The notes under the pieces are model-generated. The model saw nothing but the letters and a program-made list of their open reading frames with translations. It was not told the DNA's origin and ran no database searches. A program made the translations under genes and the position numbers. Below are positions 1 through 8,894 of a DNA stretch of 12,177 nucleotides, one piece after another (within the stretch, counting starts at the first letter, position 1; every line of letters begins with the position of its first letter). Origin of the DNA: Actinomycetes bacterium (GTDB lineage Bacteria; Actinomycetota; Actinomycetes; Actinomycetales; Micrococcaceae); contig JAFAAV010000101.1 in the NCBI GenBank assembly GCA_023426375.1, forward strand, positions 1-12,177. The letters run 5' to 3'.

Positions 1-14
1 CGTAGGGTGAAGCC

Positions 15-524
15 ATGGACGTTCAGATTGTCAAAGGTGACATCACCAAGGTTCAAGCAGACGCCATCGTCAACGCCGCCAACTCCAAGCTGCTCGGTGG
101 CGGGGGAGTGGACGGCGCCATCCACCGAGCGGCCGGTAGGCAGCTCTTGGAGGAGTGCAAACGGCTGCGCGAAACCACGCTCAAGGACGGACTTCCAGCG
201 GGTCAGGCCGTGGCTACGGACGGCTACAACCTTCCGGCGCGATGGGTCATCCACACCGTGGGCCCGGTCTTCGCCAAGAAGACGGACCGCAGCGACATCC
301 TGGCCTCGTGCTACCGGGAGTCGATGAGGGTGGCCGACGAGATCGGCGCGAAGTCAGTGGCTTTCCCCGCCATATCCGCCGGGATCTACGGGTGGCCGAT
401 GGACAGCGCCACGGAGATTGCCGTGCGAACCGTGCAAGAAGCGGACACGTCGGTGGAAACCGTCATCTTCGTGCCCTTCTCCAACGACGCCGAAGAGATG
501 TTCCACGAAGCACTTGGCCGCTGA
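15..524 (+). CDS. Macrodomain protein, probable O-acetyl-ADP-ribose deacetylase (YmdB/MacroD-like)
   Basis: A single-domain 169-aa cytosolic protein that is entirely a macrodomain. Family members hydrolyse O-acetyl-ADP-ribose (a sirtuin product) and remove mono-ADP-ribose from acidic residues. Visible signatures: VKGDIT at residues 6-11, where the Asp normally contacts adenine; NAAN at 20-23; the glycine-rich catalytic loop GGGGVDGAIHRAAG at 28-41; and the phosphate-binding loop AFPAISAGIYGWP at 116-128. N23 and D33 align with the catalytic Asn25/Asp35 of E. coli YmdB, so activity is expected. Length is normal for the stand-alone family. The ATG is preceded by AGGG seven bases upstream, at the very edge of the window, so any operon partner to the left cannot be seen. 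The 3' end converges on mdh with a large hairpin between. The family call is firm; the preferred substrate (free metabolite or modified protein) is not decided by sequence. Confidence 0.93.
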   Translation: MDVQIVKGDITKVQADAIVNAANSKLLGGGGVDGAIHRAAGRQLLEECKRLRETTLKDGLPAGQAVATDGYNLPARWVIHTVGPVFAKKTDRSDILASCYRESMRVADEIGAKSVAFPAISAGIYGWPMDSATEIAVRTVQEADTSVETVIFVPFSNDAEEMFHEALGR

Positions 525-546
525 GCAGCCGAACCGGGGCCAAGCG

Positions 547-600
547 TGAGGGGAGGATTGTGCAGAAAATCGCCACGATTCCTGCACAATCCTCCCCTCA
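547..600. repeat. Long perfect inverted repeat (19-bp arms) between convergent genes; likely bidirectional terminator or dispersed intergenic palindrome
   Basis: The arm TGAGGGGAGGATTGTGCAG (547-565) is matched exactly by its reverse complement at 582-600. Inside it a second stem, AATCG (568-572) with CGATT (576-580), closes a CCA loop, leaving only an AA/C bulge. The result is a nearly continuous 24-bp stem. It lies 22 bases past the macrodomain stop and 53 bases past the mdh stop, the place for a shared terminator. There is no T-tract on either side, and the arm is longer than a usual intrinsic terminator, so it may instead be a repeated intergenic element. Confidence 0.8.
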
Positions 601-653
601 GACTGCGTGTCTGCGGTTTCCTCACATCAGGCTGCTCACGTAGGGCCGGAAGC

Positions 654-1640
654 TTAGATCAGCCCCAGTTCCTTGACCGCCGTGCGCTCCGACTCGAGCT
701 CCGCCACGGACGCATCGATGCGTGAACGGGAGAAGCCGGAGATGTCCAGGTCCTGCACGATCGACCAGTCACCATTGGCCGTGGTCACCGGGAACGAGCT
801 GACCAGGCCTTCCGGAACGCCGTAGGAACCATCCGACACCACGGCCATGGAGGTCCAATCGCCCTCGGGGGTGCCGCGGAACAGATCGTGAGCGTGGTCC
901 ACGGTGGCACCGGCCGCCGACGCAGCAGACGACGTGCCGCGCGCCGCCAGGATTTCCGCACCGCGCTTGGCCACTCTCGGAATGTACTCTTCCTCGACCC
1001 ACGAGTGATCCACCAGATCCAGTGCCGGCTTGCCGCCCACCGTGGTATTGCTCAGGTCCGGGTACTGAGTGGCGGAGTGGTTACCCCAAATGGTCATGCG
1101 CTTGATGTCGTTCACGGATGCGCCGGTCTGATGTGACAACAGCGACTTGGCGCGGTTATGGTCCAGGCGCGTCAGAGCACTGAAGCGTTCGGCGGGGATG
1201 TCCGGGGCGTTCTGCTGAGCAATCAACGCGTTGGTGTTGGCGGGGTTGCCTGTGATCACCACGCGGACGTCATCGGCGGCCACCTTGTTCAACGCCGCAC
1301 CCTGTGCCGTGAAAATCGCTCCGTTGGCTTCCAACAGGTCGCCGCGCTCCATTCCCTTGGTCCGCGGGCGGGCGCCCACGAGCAACGCGAGGTTAGCGCC
1401 GTCGAAGACCTTCTCGGGATCGTCACCGGTCTGCACGTCCGCGAGCAGCGGGAACGCGCAGTCCATGAGTTCCATGACCACGCCGTCCAAGGCTTCCAAC
1501 GCCTGAGGAATTTCCAGCAACTGCAGGCGCACGGGTTGATCCGGTCCGAACAGGTCCCCCTGCGAAATACGGAACAGCAAGCTGTAGCAGATCTGACCTG
1601 CGGCTCCGGTGACGGCAACGTTGACGGGTTCTGGACGCAT
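654..1640 (-). CDS. mdh: Malate dehydrogenase (NAD-type, LDH/MDH family)
   Basis: A 328-aa cytosolic enzyme interconverting malate and oxaloacetate in the TCA cycle. The N-terminal Rossmann fold has the nucleotide loop TGAAGQICYSLLF (residues 11-23) and an acidic residue after strand beta-2 (E43 in LLEIP), which favours NAD over NADP. Substrate-binding arginines sit in the mobile loop VGARPRTKGMERGD (R93, R99), followed by VITGNPANTNA (128-138). The catalytic pair is D160 in LTRLDHNRA and H188 in IWGNHSATQYPD. Length and motif order match the roughly 330-aa actinobacterial/cytosolic-type MDH. The start is fixed by AGGAGG four bases before the ATG. It is divergent from tpx over a 138-bp shared control region and convergent with the macrodomain gene, so it is probably monocistronic. 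No defects seen. Confidence 0.97.
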   Translation of the reverse strand: MRPEPVNVAVTGAAGQICYSLLFRISQGDLFGPDQPVRLQLLEIPQALEALDGVVMELMDCAFPLLADVQTGDDPEKVFDGANLALLVGARPRTKGMERGDLLEANGAIFTAQGAALNKVAADDVRVVITGNPANTNALIAQQNAPDIPAERFSALTRLDHNRAKSLLSHQTGASVNDIKRMTIWGNHSATQYPDLSNTTVGGKPALDLVDHSWVEEEYIPRVAKRGAEILAARGTSSAASAAGATVDHAHDLFRGTPEGDWTSMAVVSDGSYGVPEGLVSSFPVTTANGDWSIVQDLDISGFSRSRIDASVAELESERTAVKELGLI

Positions 1641-1680
1641 GAATCCTCCTGGGGCACGGCGGGACGCCTGTTACGCAGTT

Positions 1681-1699
1681 GTGTAGTGATTCACGACAC
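1681..1699. promoter_or_regulatory. 19-bp near-palindrome in the mdh/tpx divergent region (candidate operator)
   Basis: The sequence GTGTaGTGATTCACgACAC is symmetric around its central T: GTGT-GTGA pairs with TCAC-ACAC, and only one of nine pairs fails. It lies 41 bases upstream of the mdh ATG and 80 bases upstream of the tpx ATG. On the minus strand TAGTGT (1696-1701), a possible -10 for mdh, overlaps its edge, so a bound protein could occlude that promoter. The half-site spacing is too tight for a CRP/GlxR site (GTGA-N6-TCAC). The regulator is unknown. The rest of this intergenic region shows no clear consensus promoter. Confidence 0.4.
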
Positions 1700-1778
1700 T
1701 ATCAGCGGGAAGTTCAGCGCACGGCTAAAGATGGCGAAAGATGCTGACATGACGCGTGGCTCACAGCACAATGAAGAC

Positions 1779-2276
1779 ATGGCAACTACCGCATTTCAGG
1801 GAAACACTGTCCACACCTCCGGCGAACTGCCCGACGTGGGCGCCACCGCACCCGCCTTTGACCTGGTGGGTTCTGATCTCAGCCCCGTGACTTCCCAGGA
1901 TTTCTCTGGCAAGCGCGTGGTCCTCAACATCTTCCCGTCATTGGACACCGGCGTGTGCGCCCAGTCCGTGCGTGAGTTCAACAAGCGCGCGGCAGCACTC
2001 GACAACACCGCAGTGGTGTGCGTGTCCAAGGACCTGCCGTTCGCCCACGATCGCTTCTGCAGCGCCGAGGGCATCGAGAACGTGACCACCGGTTCCGCAT
2101 TCCGCTCCAGCTTCGGCGAGGACTTCGGCCTGGTTCAGACCGACGGCCCGCTCGAGGGTCTGCTGGCCCGCGCCGTGGTCGTCTTGGATGAGAACGGCAA
2201 GGTGGTCTACACCCAGCTGGTTGACGAAATCACCGACGAGCCCGATTACGACGCCGCTGAGGACGTCTTGTCCTAA
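1779..2276 (+). CDS. tpx: Thiol peroxidase (Tpx-type, atypical 2-Cys peroxiredoxin)
   Basis: A 165-aa thioredoxin-fold peroxidase that reduces hydrogen peroxide and alkyl hydroperoxides in the cytosol, recycled by thioredoxin. The peroxidatic C60 lies in PSLDTGVC, with T57 completing the TxxC catalytic motif. The resolving C94 lies in DLPFAHDRFC, and the active-site arginine is probably R131. These match E. coli Tpx Cys61/Cys95 within one residue; the third cysteine, C81 in VVCVSKDLP, is also typical. The reading frame stays open far upstream, but the conserved N-terminus (FQGNTVHTSGELP) and family length favour this ATG. No strong SD precedes it. Alternative in-frame ATGs at 1749 and 1731 would add 10 and 16 unconserved residues. 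It is monocistronic, ending in an intrinsic terminator. No OxyR-like site could be identified with confidence upstream. Confidence 0.95.
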   Translation: MATTAFQGNTVHTSGELPDVGATAPAFDLVGSDLSPVTSQDFSGKRVVLNIFPSLDTGVCAQSVREFNKRAAALDNTAVVCVSKDLPFAHDRFCSAEGIENVTTGSAFRSSFGEDFGLVQTDGPLEGLLARAVVVLDENGKVVYTQLVDEITDEPDYDAAEDVLS

Positions 2277-2290
2277 GCAGTCACCTTTGT

Positions 2291-2321
2291 GGGGCGGGGC
2301 CTTTCGGTCCCGCCCCTTTTT
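2291..2321 (+). terminator. Rho-independent terminator of tpx
   Basis: GGGGCGGG (2291-2298) pairs perfectly with CCCGCCCC (2309-2316), extended inward by CC/GG around a short loop, and is followed at once by TTTTT. It starts 15 bases past the tpx stop. This is the only hairpin in the window with a classical five-T run, and it points in the tpx direction. Confidence 0.93.
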
Positions 2322-2357
2322 CGTGCCCGGTTCCTCGATGTGGGGAACCACGGCGAA

Positions 2358-2405
2358 AATGACGCCGCCGCGCCGCCCCCGAAGAGGCGACGCGGCGGCG
2401 TCATT
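2358..2405 (-). terminator. UUCG-capped hairpin terminator of the ASST gene; copy 1 of a 39-bp duplicated element
   Basis: The arms at 2358-2372 and 2391-2405 are perfect 15-bp complements (AATGACGCCGCCGCG and its partner). Read on the minus strand, the interior adds a U-G pair and the stem CGCCUC/GGGGCG closed by a UUCG tetraloop, giving about 22 bp in all. It begins 20 bases past the ASST stop and is followed by TTTT on that strand. The interior U-G pairs exist only in minus-strand RNA (A-C mismatches on the other), so it is built for minus-strand transcripts. Bases 2364-2402 are identical to 4240-4278. Confidence 0.85.
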
Positions 2406-2424
2406 GGTGTGTGTAGATACCTGA

Positions 2425-4143
2425 TCAGACGGTGTACCAAAAGTCGTCGAAGGAGTACTTCAGGCCGCGGTAGGAATACCGCTCACCGTCATAGGAGAAG
2501 GTCGCGATGACTTCGTCATTCGCGTCGTACTCGGTCAGAACGAATGCTTGTCCGCTGTTGACCACGGTGTTGTCTCCGACCCGCTGAGCACTGGACACGA
2601 TTCCGGAATAGGGCACTTCCAAGGACTTTTCCTGGGTATAGGTGCGCTCGTTCTCGTCCACCAGATAGGTCCTGACAAAGGAGCTCTCGTCAGGATCGGT
2701 GCCGAAAATCGTGGAGGTATCTTCCGGGACGGGTCCGGAGTAATCCTCACGGCTGAGGGTGCGCCAATACGAGTTATCAAACATAGTCAGGTAATGCTGG
2801 CCGTCGCCCAGGTCATCGTTGTCATGACGGATCACGGTGTGCTGGCCGCCGGTGTCGGAGAAATCCCCGACTTTACGCAACAGCGAGTTTTCGTGACCGC
2901 TGCCGTCCCACATCTCGTCCGTGCCGATCACATAGTCCAGAGTCGGGTTGCCGTGAACATCACTGACTTTGATGATTGCCGAGTTTTCACGGCCACTGAC
3001 AACGACGGAATCGTCGTCTTGGTGGTAATCCACCGAGTTCAAGTGGAGCCAGTCGTCGATGATCACGCCGTCGGAGTTAGGTGCCTCGTACGTATTGGTG
3101 AGGTCTTTGTAGCCTGCCAGAAGCTCGGCGAAGTCCACGACCTCTCGGTACTCGCCGGTGGTGAGGTCCAAGGACAGCAAGACATCCTCAATGCTCTCCC
3201 GGGATGTATCGGAAGCCAGGATCAAAGCTTGATCATTCTCGGTCAGAACGAAATCATGATGCATCTCGTAGTGCCCTAGGTCGTAAACGTCCACCACACG
3301 ACCCAGGCCGTTCAGCCGAGACAGGGTGCTGTCACCGGTGGGATAGACGAGCGTGTCCTCGTATAACTCGAAACGATCGAGCATGTGACCTTCGATGGGA
3401 AGTTCCGCTCGCATGGTTCCGTGGTTGTCGAATAGGAACCCGTACGGACCGGCCTGATAACTGCCGCTCAGCAAGAACATCCCGTCCGTGAGTTGCTCCG
3501 GATCGCCTTGTACATCTCGTTCAATCTGCGTGGTGTAACCGGCGGTGCTTTCTGGGGCCGTCAGGGTGACTGTGTTCTCCACAGGTTCACCGTTTCCTGG
3601 GCGCCACACGGTGGTGAGAGTGTTCTCGACGCCCGGGATCAAGCCGATGATCTGGCTCTCAAATACTCCGGGGTCAGAATCGTGATCTTTGGCGGTTCGG
3701 GTGAAATCCTCGTGGCCGTCACTGGACACGGTGTACTCCAACTCACCGTCTTCGTCCGTTGCGAAGCGGATGTACAGCCCGGTGGTGTTCGTTCCGTACG
3801 GGTTGAATACAAGCAGGGGTTGCTGCGGGTCGGAGTCTTGCTCGTAAAGGTCCTGCAGCGACGCATCCACCGCGGACTGGACCTCCAGGTCATACACCGT
3901 AGAGCCTTCGCCGGTGCCTTCCCGGTTTACGGAGATCGTATGGACAACAGCATCGGAATCTTCATGGTCCGCCAAGGACACGTTGACCCCGGCAGAGGCT
4001 GCATTCTCCGTGACTTGACCGGACAGTGATTGGTCTCGCGAGCTCGGATCGTCCACGGAGGTCTCGCTCCCTGAACATCCGGTGATGAGAAGTATCGATC
4101 CCATGCTCAGGGCGGTCCAACGAGGGAGAGTCGAAGACGGCAT
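2425..4143 (-). CDS. Aryl-sulfate sulfotransferase (ASST)-family lipoprotein
   Basis: A 572-aa exported lipoprotein. It has a short signal peptide with hydrophobic core (residues 11-20) and lipobox LITGC with C23 as lipidation site, then a Ser/Asp-rich tether (24-50). An N-terminal beta-sandwich (about 50-200) contains NPYGTNTTGLYIRF. A beta-propeller-like domain (about 220-572) carries the ASST signatures: HHDFVL (295-300), DDWLHLNSVDY (363-373), SGRENSAIIK (383-392) and GGQHT (432-436). H296, H367, R385 and H435 correspond to the active-site His252, His356, Arg374 and His436 of E. coli ASST, with identical 18-residue spacing between the middle pair. The family transfers sulfate between phenols without PAPS, through a sulfo-histidine. 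The only cysteine is the lipobox one, so the disulfide of the enterobacterial enzyme is absent. SD GGAGG lies six bases before the ATG. Sampled lines of the gene are about 53-57% G+C against 60-70% in icd. Catalysis is likely but the substrate is unknown. Confidence 0.85.
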   Translation of the reverse strand: MPSSTLPRWTALSMGSILLITGCSGSETSVDDPSSRDQSLSGQVTENAASAGVNVSLADHEDSDAVVHTISVNREGTGEGSTVYDLEVQSAVDASLQDLYEQDSDPQQPLLVFNPYGTNTTGLYIRFATDEDGELEYTVSSDGHEDFTRTAKDHDSDPGVFESQIIGLIPGVENTLTTVWRPGNGEPVENTVTLTAPESTAGYTTQIERDVQGDPEQLTDGMFLLSGSYQAGPYGFLFDNHGTMRAELPIEGHMLDRFELYEDTLVYPTGDSTLSRLNGLGRVVDVYDLGHYEMHHDFVLTENDQALILASDTSRESIEDVLLSLDLTTGEYREVVDFAELLAGYKDLTNTYEAPNSDGVIIDDWLHLNSVDYHQDDDSVVVSGRENSAIIKVSDVHGNPTLDYVIGTDEMWDGSGHENSLLRKVGDFSDTGGQHTVIRHDNDDLGDGQHYLTMFDNSYWRTLSREDYSGPVPEDTSTIFGTDPDESSFVRTYLVDENERTYTQEKSLEVPYSGIVSSAQRVGDNTVVNSGQAFVLTEYDANDEVIATFSYDGERYSYRGLKYSFDDFWYTV

Positions 4144-4179
4144 GAAGTACCTCCGGGGGGTGTGGGGGCAGGAACTTCG

Positions 4180-4189
4180 AGCCTATCTA
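4180..4189 (-). promoter_or_regulatory. Putative -10 region for the ASST lipoprotein gene
   Basis: On the minus strand the sequence TAGATAGGCT contains two overlapping TANNNT-like hexamers, TAGATA and TAGGCT, 36-46 bases upstream of the ATG. No convincing -35 lies 16-18 bases further up. It sits between the icd terminator and the ASST start, the only room for a promoter of this gene. Confidence 0.4.
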
Positions 4190-4239
4190 GAGTTCACCCG
4201 GGTTAAGGGGAAGTGGACTACCGGTGAGTTGGGCAAAGG

Positions 4240-4278
4240 GCCGCCGCGCCGCCCCCGAAGAGGCGACGCGGCGGCGTC
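4240..4278 (-). terminator. UUCG-capped hairpin terminator of icd; copy 2 of the 39-bp duplicated element
   Basis: Identical over 39 bases and in the same orientation to the element after the ASST gene. Here the outer arm is shorter: GCCGCCGCG (4240-4248) pairs with 4267-4275, then the same U-G pair and CGCCUC-UUCG-GGGGCG cap follow on the minus strand, about 16 bp in all. It lies 25 bases past the icd stop and is followed on the minus strand by CCCTTT, a weak T-run. Its position and strand asymmetry indicate termination of icd before the ASST promoter. Confidence 0.8.
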
Positions 4279-4303
4279 GTCGATCTGGAATCGCGCTACG
4301 CGA

Positions 4304-6517
<2,214 letters not shown>

Positions 6518-6560
6518 GGGGCAATGACTCCTTGGTTTGACGGTCACTGGACTGCCCTCC

Positions 6561-6603
6561 AGCCTACCCCGTGGCGGGGGCCACACCCGCTGAGTTTCAC
6601 TCA
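6561..6603 (-). promoter_or_regulatory. icd upstream region: putative -10, GC-rich hairpin and TGAGT palindrome
   Basis: On the minus strand TAGGCT (6561-6566), 43 bases before the icd ATG, is a plausible actinobacterial -10, the same hexamer as upstream of the ASST gene. Just above it are GTGGC-GGGG-GCCAC (6571-6584) and the interrupted palindrome TGAGT-TTC-ACTCA (6591-6603), which would cover the -35 to -50 region and could be an operator. The hairpin could also serve as a weak terminator for the antiporter gene, whose stop is 60 bases away, but no T-tract follows. No -35 consensus is visible. Confidence 0.35.
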
Positions 6604-6644
6604 ATGATGGTGCGCGAATTGACGATGGGGAATGGGGTGGGCCA

Positions 6645-8231
6645 TCAGCTTTCGGGGTGCTGCAGATCTTCCTGCGCCTCCACGGCAAGCGCCAGACCTG
6701 CACCGGAGTACAGGTTGATCACCGTGTTCACACCCAGCTTCTCCAGTTCAGCCACCTGATCCTCGTACTGCGCCACTGCAGCTACCCGCCCGGAGAAATC
6801 AGAGGCGTGAAGTTCCTTCAGCGCGGACAGGTTGGCATCGTGGAACGGCATGGCGAGCACGGCAACTTTCACGTGGCCGGTCGCGGAGATTCGGTCCCAC
6901 ACGTCAGCGTCCGTGGCGTCTGCATTCTCGACATCGTAGCCCCGCTCCCACAGGTGATGCGCCCTCGCGGGGTCGATCTCGAGCCCGACCACCTTATGGG
7001 AGGTTGTCACCGTGAATTCGTCATAGGTGGCGGTACCGACCCTGCCCATCCCCAGGACCAGGACGTCCGCGCGCGTCAGATCCAGGGGGCGGTCCTCGGG
7101 GTGCAGCTGATCCTCGGGTGCTTCCGGGACGGAGCGCAGCAGGGCGGTGGTGATCAAGCTACCCCGACGGTTGAGCACCGTGGACACCACGAAGCTCAGG
7201 GCAACGGCACATGCGAGCATGACGAGCCAATCGTCGTCGAGCATGCCGGAGGCCACTGCCGTGGCACCCACGATGAGAGCGAATTCCGAATAATTGGCCA
7301 GGGCTAGGGCCCCGCGGACTGCCGTGCGCCGTCGTAGCCCGCAGAGCGTGAGAACGGCGGCCATGATCGCGGATTGCAGCGGGATCAACAGGCACAGGAT
7401 CACCGCCATGATGACCATTTCCAGGCTGGGTAACCCGTAGAAACCAATGCTCACGAAGAACCCCACGAGCAGCAGATCCTTGACCGTGAGAATCGATTTG
7501 GCCAGATCTCGAGCCAGTGGGTGAGAGGCCAGGAGCACGCCGACGAGCAGCGCACCCAAGTCACCCTTGAGCCCAGTGACCGTGAAGGCCCACCAACCCG
7601 GAACCAGCGCCATGACCACGCCGAAGAGGGCCAACAACTCACCGTGCCCCAGTCGGGACCACAGCAATCGCGCAAGGCGGGTCACGGGCCACAGCAGCGC
7701 CAGTACCAGCAGGGCCCAGGGGGAGGGGAGGTGGCCACTGGAAATGGTCAGGTAGAGGACCGCTGCGATGTCCTGGAGCACCAGGATGCCCACGGCCACT
7801 CGTCCGTACAGCGAGTTCGATTCACCGCGCTCGTCCAAGATCTTGACCACCAGAACGGTGGAGGAAAAGGACAGCGCAAAAGCCACGAGTAATACGGTGC
7901 CGAGAGTTTCACCGGCGAGCTCCAGGCCGGCCAGCATCATGAGCCATAGAAGGCCCGCACTGGCCAGGGCGCTAACGATCATGTGAATGCCGCCAGCAGC
8001 CCACACCTCTTTACCCAGGAGAGTGCGGACATCGAGTTTCAGCCCGATTCCGAACAACAGGAGTGTCACACCGAGCTCGGACAGTAACTCCAGCTCATGT
8101 AGCCGCTCGACGCCCAGTCCGTTGAGTAGAAAACCGGCCGCCAGGAACCCCAGCAGGGGTGGCAGCCGGATCAGGTGTGCGAATGCCCCCAGCCCCATGA
8201 CCACCACCAGGTAGATGGCCACGGTGGTCAT
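6645..8231 (-). CDS. Kef/CPA2-type monovalent cation:proton antiporter with C-terminal RCK (TrkA-N) domain
   Basis: A 528-aa integral membrane protein. Residues 1-355 are hydrophobic, with about 11-13 membrane segments, and form a Na+/H+-exchanger-like domain. It includes LGFLAAGFLLNGLG (27-40), LLLFGIGLKLD (57-67) and the QD pair in VLQDIAAVLYL (151-161), where CPA2 transporters carry the ion-binding Asp (D154). Residues 385-515 are a cytosolic TrkA-N/RCK domain with dinucleotide loop VLGMGRVGT (392-400) and an acidic residue ending the next strand in GLEIDPARA (416-424), suggesting NAD(H) control of transport. There is no second RCK-C domain, as in KefB/KefC rather than Trk. It is expected to exchange K+ or Na+ for H+ in pH or osmotic homeostasis; ion choice cannot be read from sequence. 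AGGG precedes the ATG. It follows the LapA gene by 48 bases, probably in one transcript; that gap holds small hairpins at 8238-8249 and 8255-8272. Confidence 0.9.
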   Translation of the reverse strand: MTTVAIYLVVVMGLGAFAHLIRLPPLLGFLAAGFLLNGLGVERLHELELLSELGVTLLLFGIGLKLDVRTLLGKEVWAAGGIHMIVSALASAGLLWLMMLAGLELAGETLGTVLLVAFALSFSSTVLVVKILDERGESNSLYGRVAVGILVLQDIAAVLYLTISSGHLPSPWALLVLALLWPVTRLARLLWSRLGHGELLALFGVVMALVPGWWAFTVTGLKGDLGALLVGVLLASHPLARDLAKSILTVKDLLLVGFFVSIGFYGLPSLEMVIMAVILCLLIPLQSAIMAAVLTLCGLRRRTAVRGALALANYSEFALIVGATAVASGMLDDDWLVMLACAVALSFVVSTVLNRRGSLITTALLRSVPEAPEDQLHPEDRPLDLTRADVLVLGMGRVGTATYDEFTVTTSHKVVGLEIDPARAHHLWERGYDVENADATDADVWDRISATGHVKVAVLAMPFHDANLSALKELHASDFSGRVAAVAQYEDQVAELEKLGVNTVINLYSGAGLALAVEAQEDLQHPES

Positions 8232-8279
8232 GACTCAGCCCTGCTGGGCGATGGTGCGGGCCGGGGGCCGCATGATCAG

Positions 8280-8762
8280 TTACCCGTTGAGGGTGTCCTT
8301 GATTCGCGCGCGTTCCTTTTCGAGTTTGCGTACGCGGTGGCCCAGCTTGAACATCCGCACCGATCCCACGAGCGCCATGACCAGCGCGCCCGCCACGGCG
8401 GAGAGCAGCATGGCCACACCCAGTGGCAGGCTGAACTGCCACGCCATGTATTCGAATCGAGTGGACACGTTGTTCTGGATGATGAAGATCAGGAGCAGGA
8501 TCAGGATGATCACGCCCAGGATCAGCGCGGCCCACACGATTCCCGACACGCCGCGCTTGGTGGGTTCGTCCAAAGTGGGGTCGGTCGCGGGCGCGGTGCG
8601 ATTGTCGTGCTGGTTGCCGCGGGTCGTTTCCACCGACGACGACGTCGCGCGGTCGCGTTCCGCGTGGCGGTCACCCATGTTTCGTGCGCCGGAGTCGAAG
8701 GGTTCGCCGGGTTCCGACGGCTCACGTCGAGGCTGTACGGGGTCCTGCGGGTGCTGAGTCAT
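8280..8762 (-). CDS. LapA-domain (DUF1049) small membrane protein
   Basis: A 160-aa protein. Residues 1-70 are hydrophilic, Pro/Arg/Asp/Thr-rich and look disordered. Two membrane helices (about 73-96 and 113-135) flank a short loop containing QNNVSTRFEYMAWQFSLPLG, the LapA hallmark (an 'N-x-x-x-V-x-F' turn followed by a P-L-G entry into helix 2). A basic, Arg/Lys/Glu-rich helix (136-158) ends the protein. LapA/YciS assists lipopolysaccharide assembly in E. coli; this Gram-positive-type homologue cannot share that exact job and its role is unknown. The start was chosen at the ATG with GGGAGG seven bases upstream, rather than 12 codons earlier where there is no such site. It is first in a probable two-gene unit with the antiporter and is divergent from the ABC operon. 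Confidence 0.85.
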   Translation of the reverse strand: MTQHPQDPVQPRREPSEPGEPFDSGARNMGDRHAERDRATSSSVETTRGNQHDNRTAPATDPTLDEPTKRGVSGIVWAALILGVIILILLLIFIIQNNVSTRFEYMAWQFSLPLGVAMLLSAVAGALVMALVGSVRMFKLGHRVRKLEKERARIKDTLNG

Positions 8763-8784
8763 GACGGTTCCTCCCGATAGCTGA

Positions 8785-8803
8785 GCTTGTTGAGACAAGC
8801 GTA
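8785..8803 (-). promoter_or_regulatory. Leader hairpin and possible -10 of the lapA-like gene
   Basis: GCTTGT (8785-8790) pairs with ACAAGC (8795-8800) around TGAG, just above the lapA-like SD. TACGCT on the minus strand (8798-8803) fits the TANNNT -10 pattern and overlaps the palindrome edge. No -35 is apparent. The palindrome may be an operator over the promoter rather than an RNA hairpin. Confidence 0.3.
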
Positions 8804-8894
8804 GTCACAGGAAGAGTCATGAGGGGCGCAAGAGGTGCAGGAGCCGTGGTCAGAACGGATTTCATCTCAATCAGGGGTGTGGTGTTTCGAGATT

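Noticed and set aside
1158..1778. Possible 207-residue N-terminal extension of Tpx
   Set aside because: The frame is open but runs antisense through mdh. Tpx proteins are about 165 residues and the conserved N-terminus begins at the chosen ATG.
2364..4278. Transposon or integron cassette flanked by direct repeats
   Set aside because: The flanking repeats are hairpin terminators placed after stop codons. There is no transposase, recombinase or target-site duplication visible, so no mobile element is called.
6518..6703. Possible 62-residue N-terminal extension of isocitrate dehydrogenase
   Set aside because: MPKIIYTKT is the usual family start with an SD upstream; the extension is Arg/Pro-rich, unlike the family, and overlaps the end of the antiporter gene.
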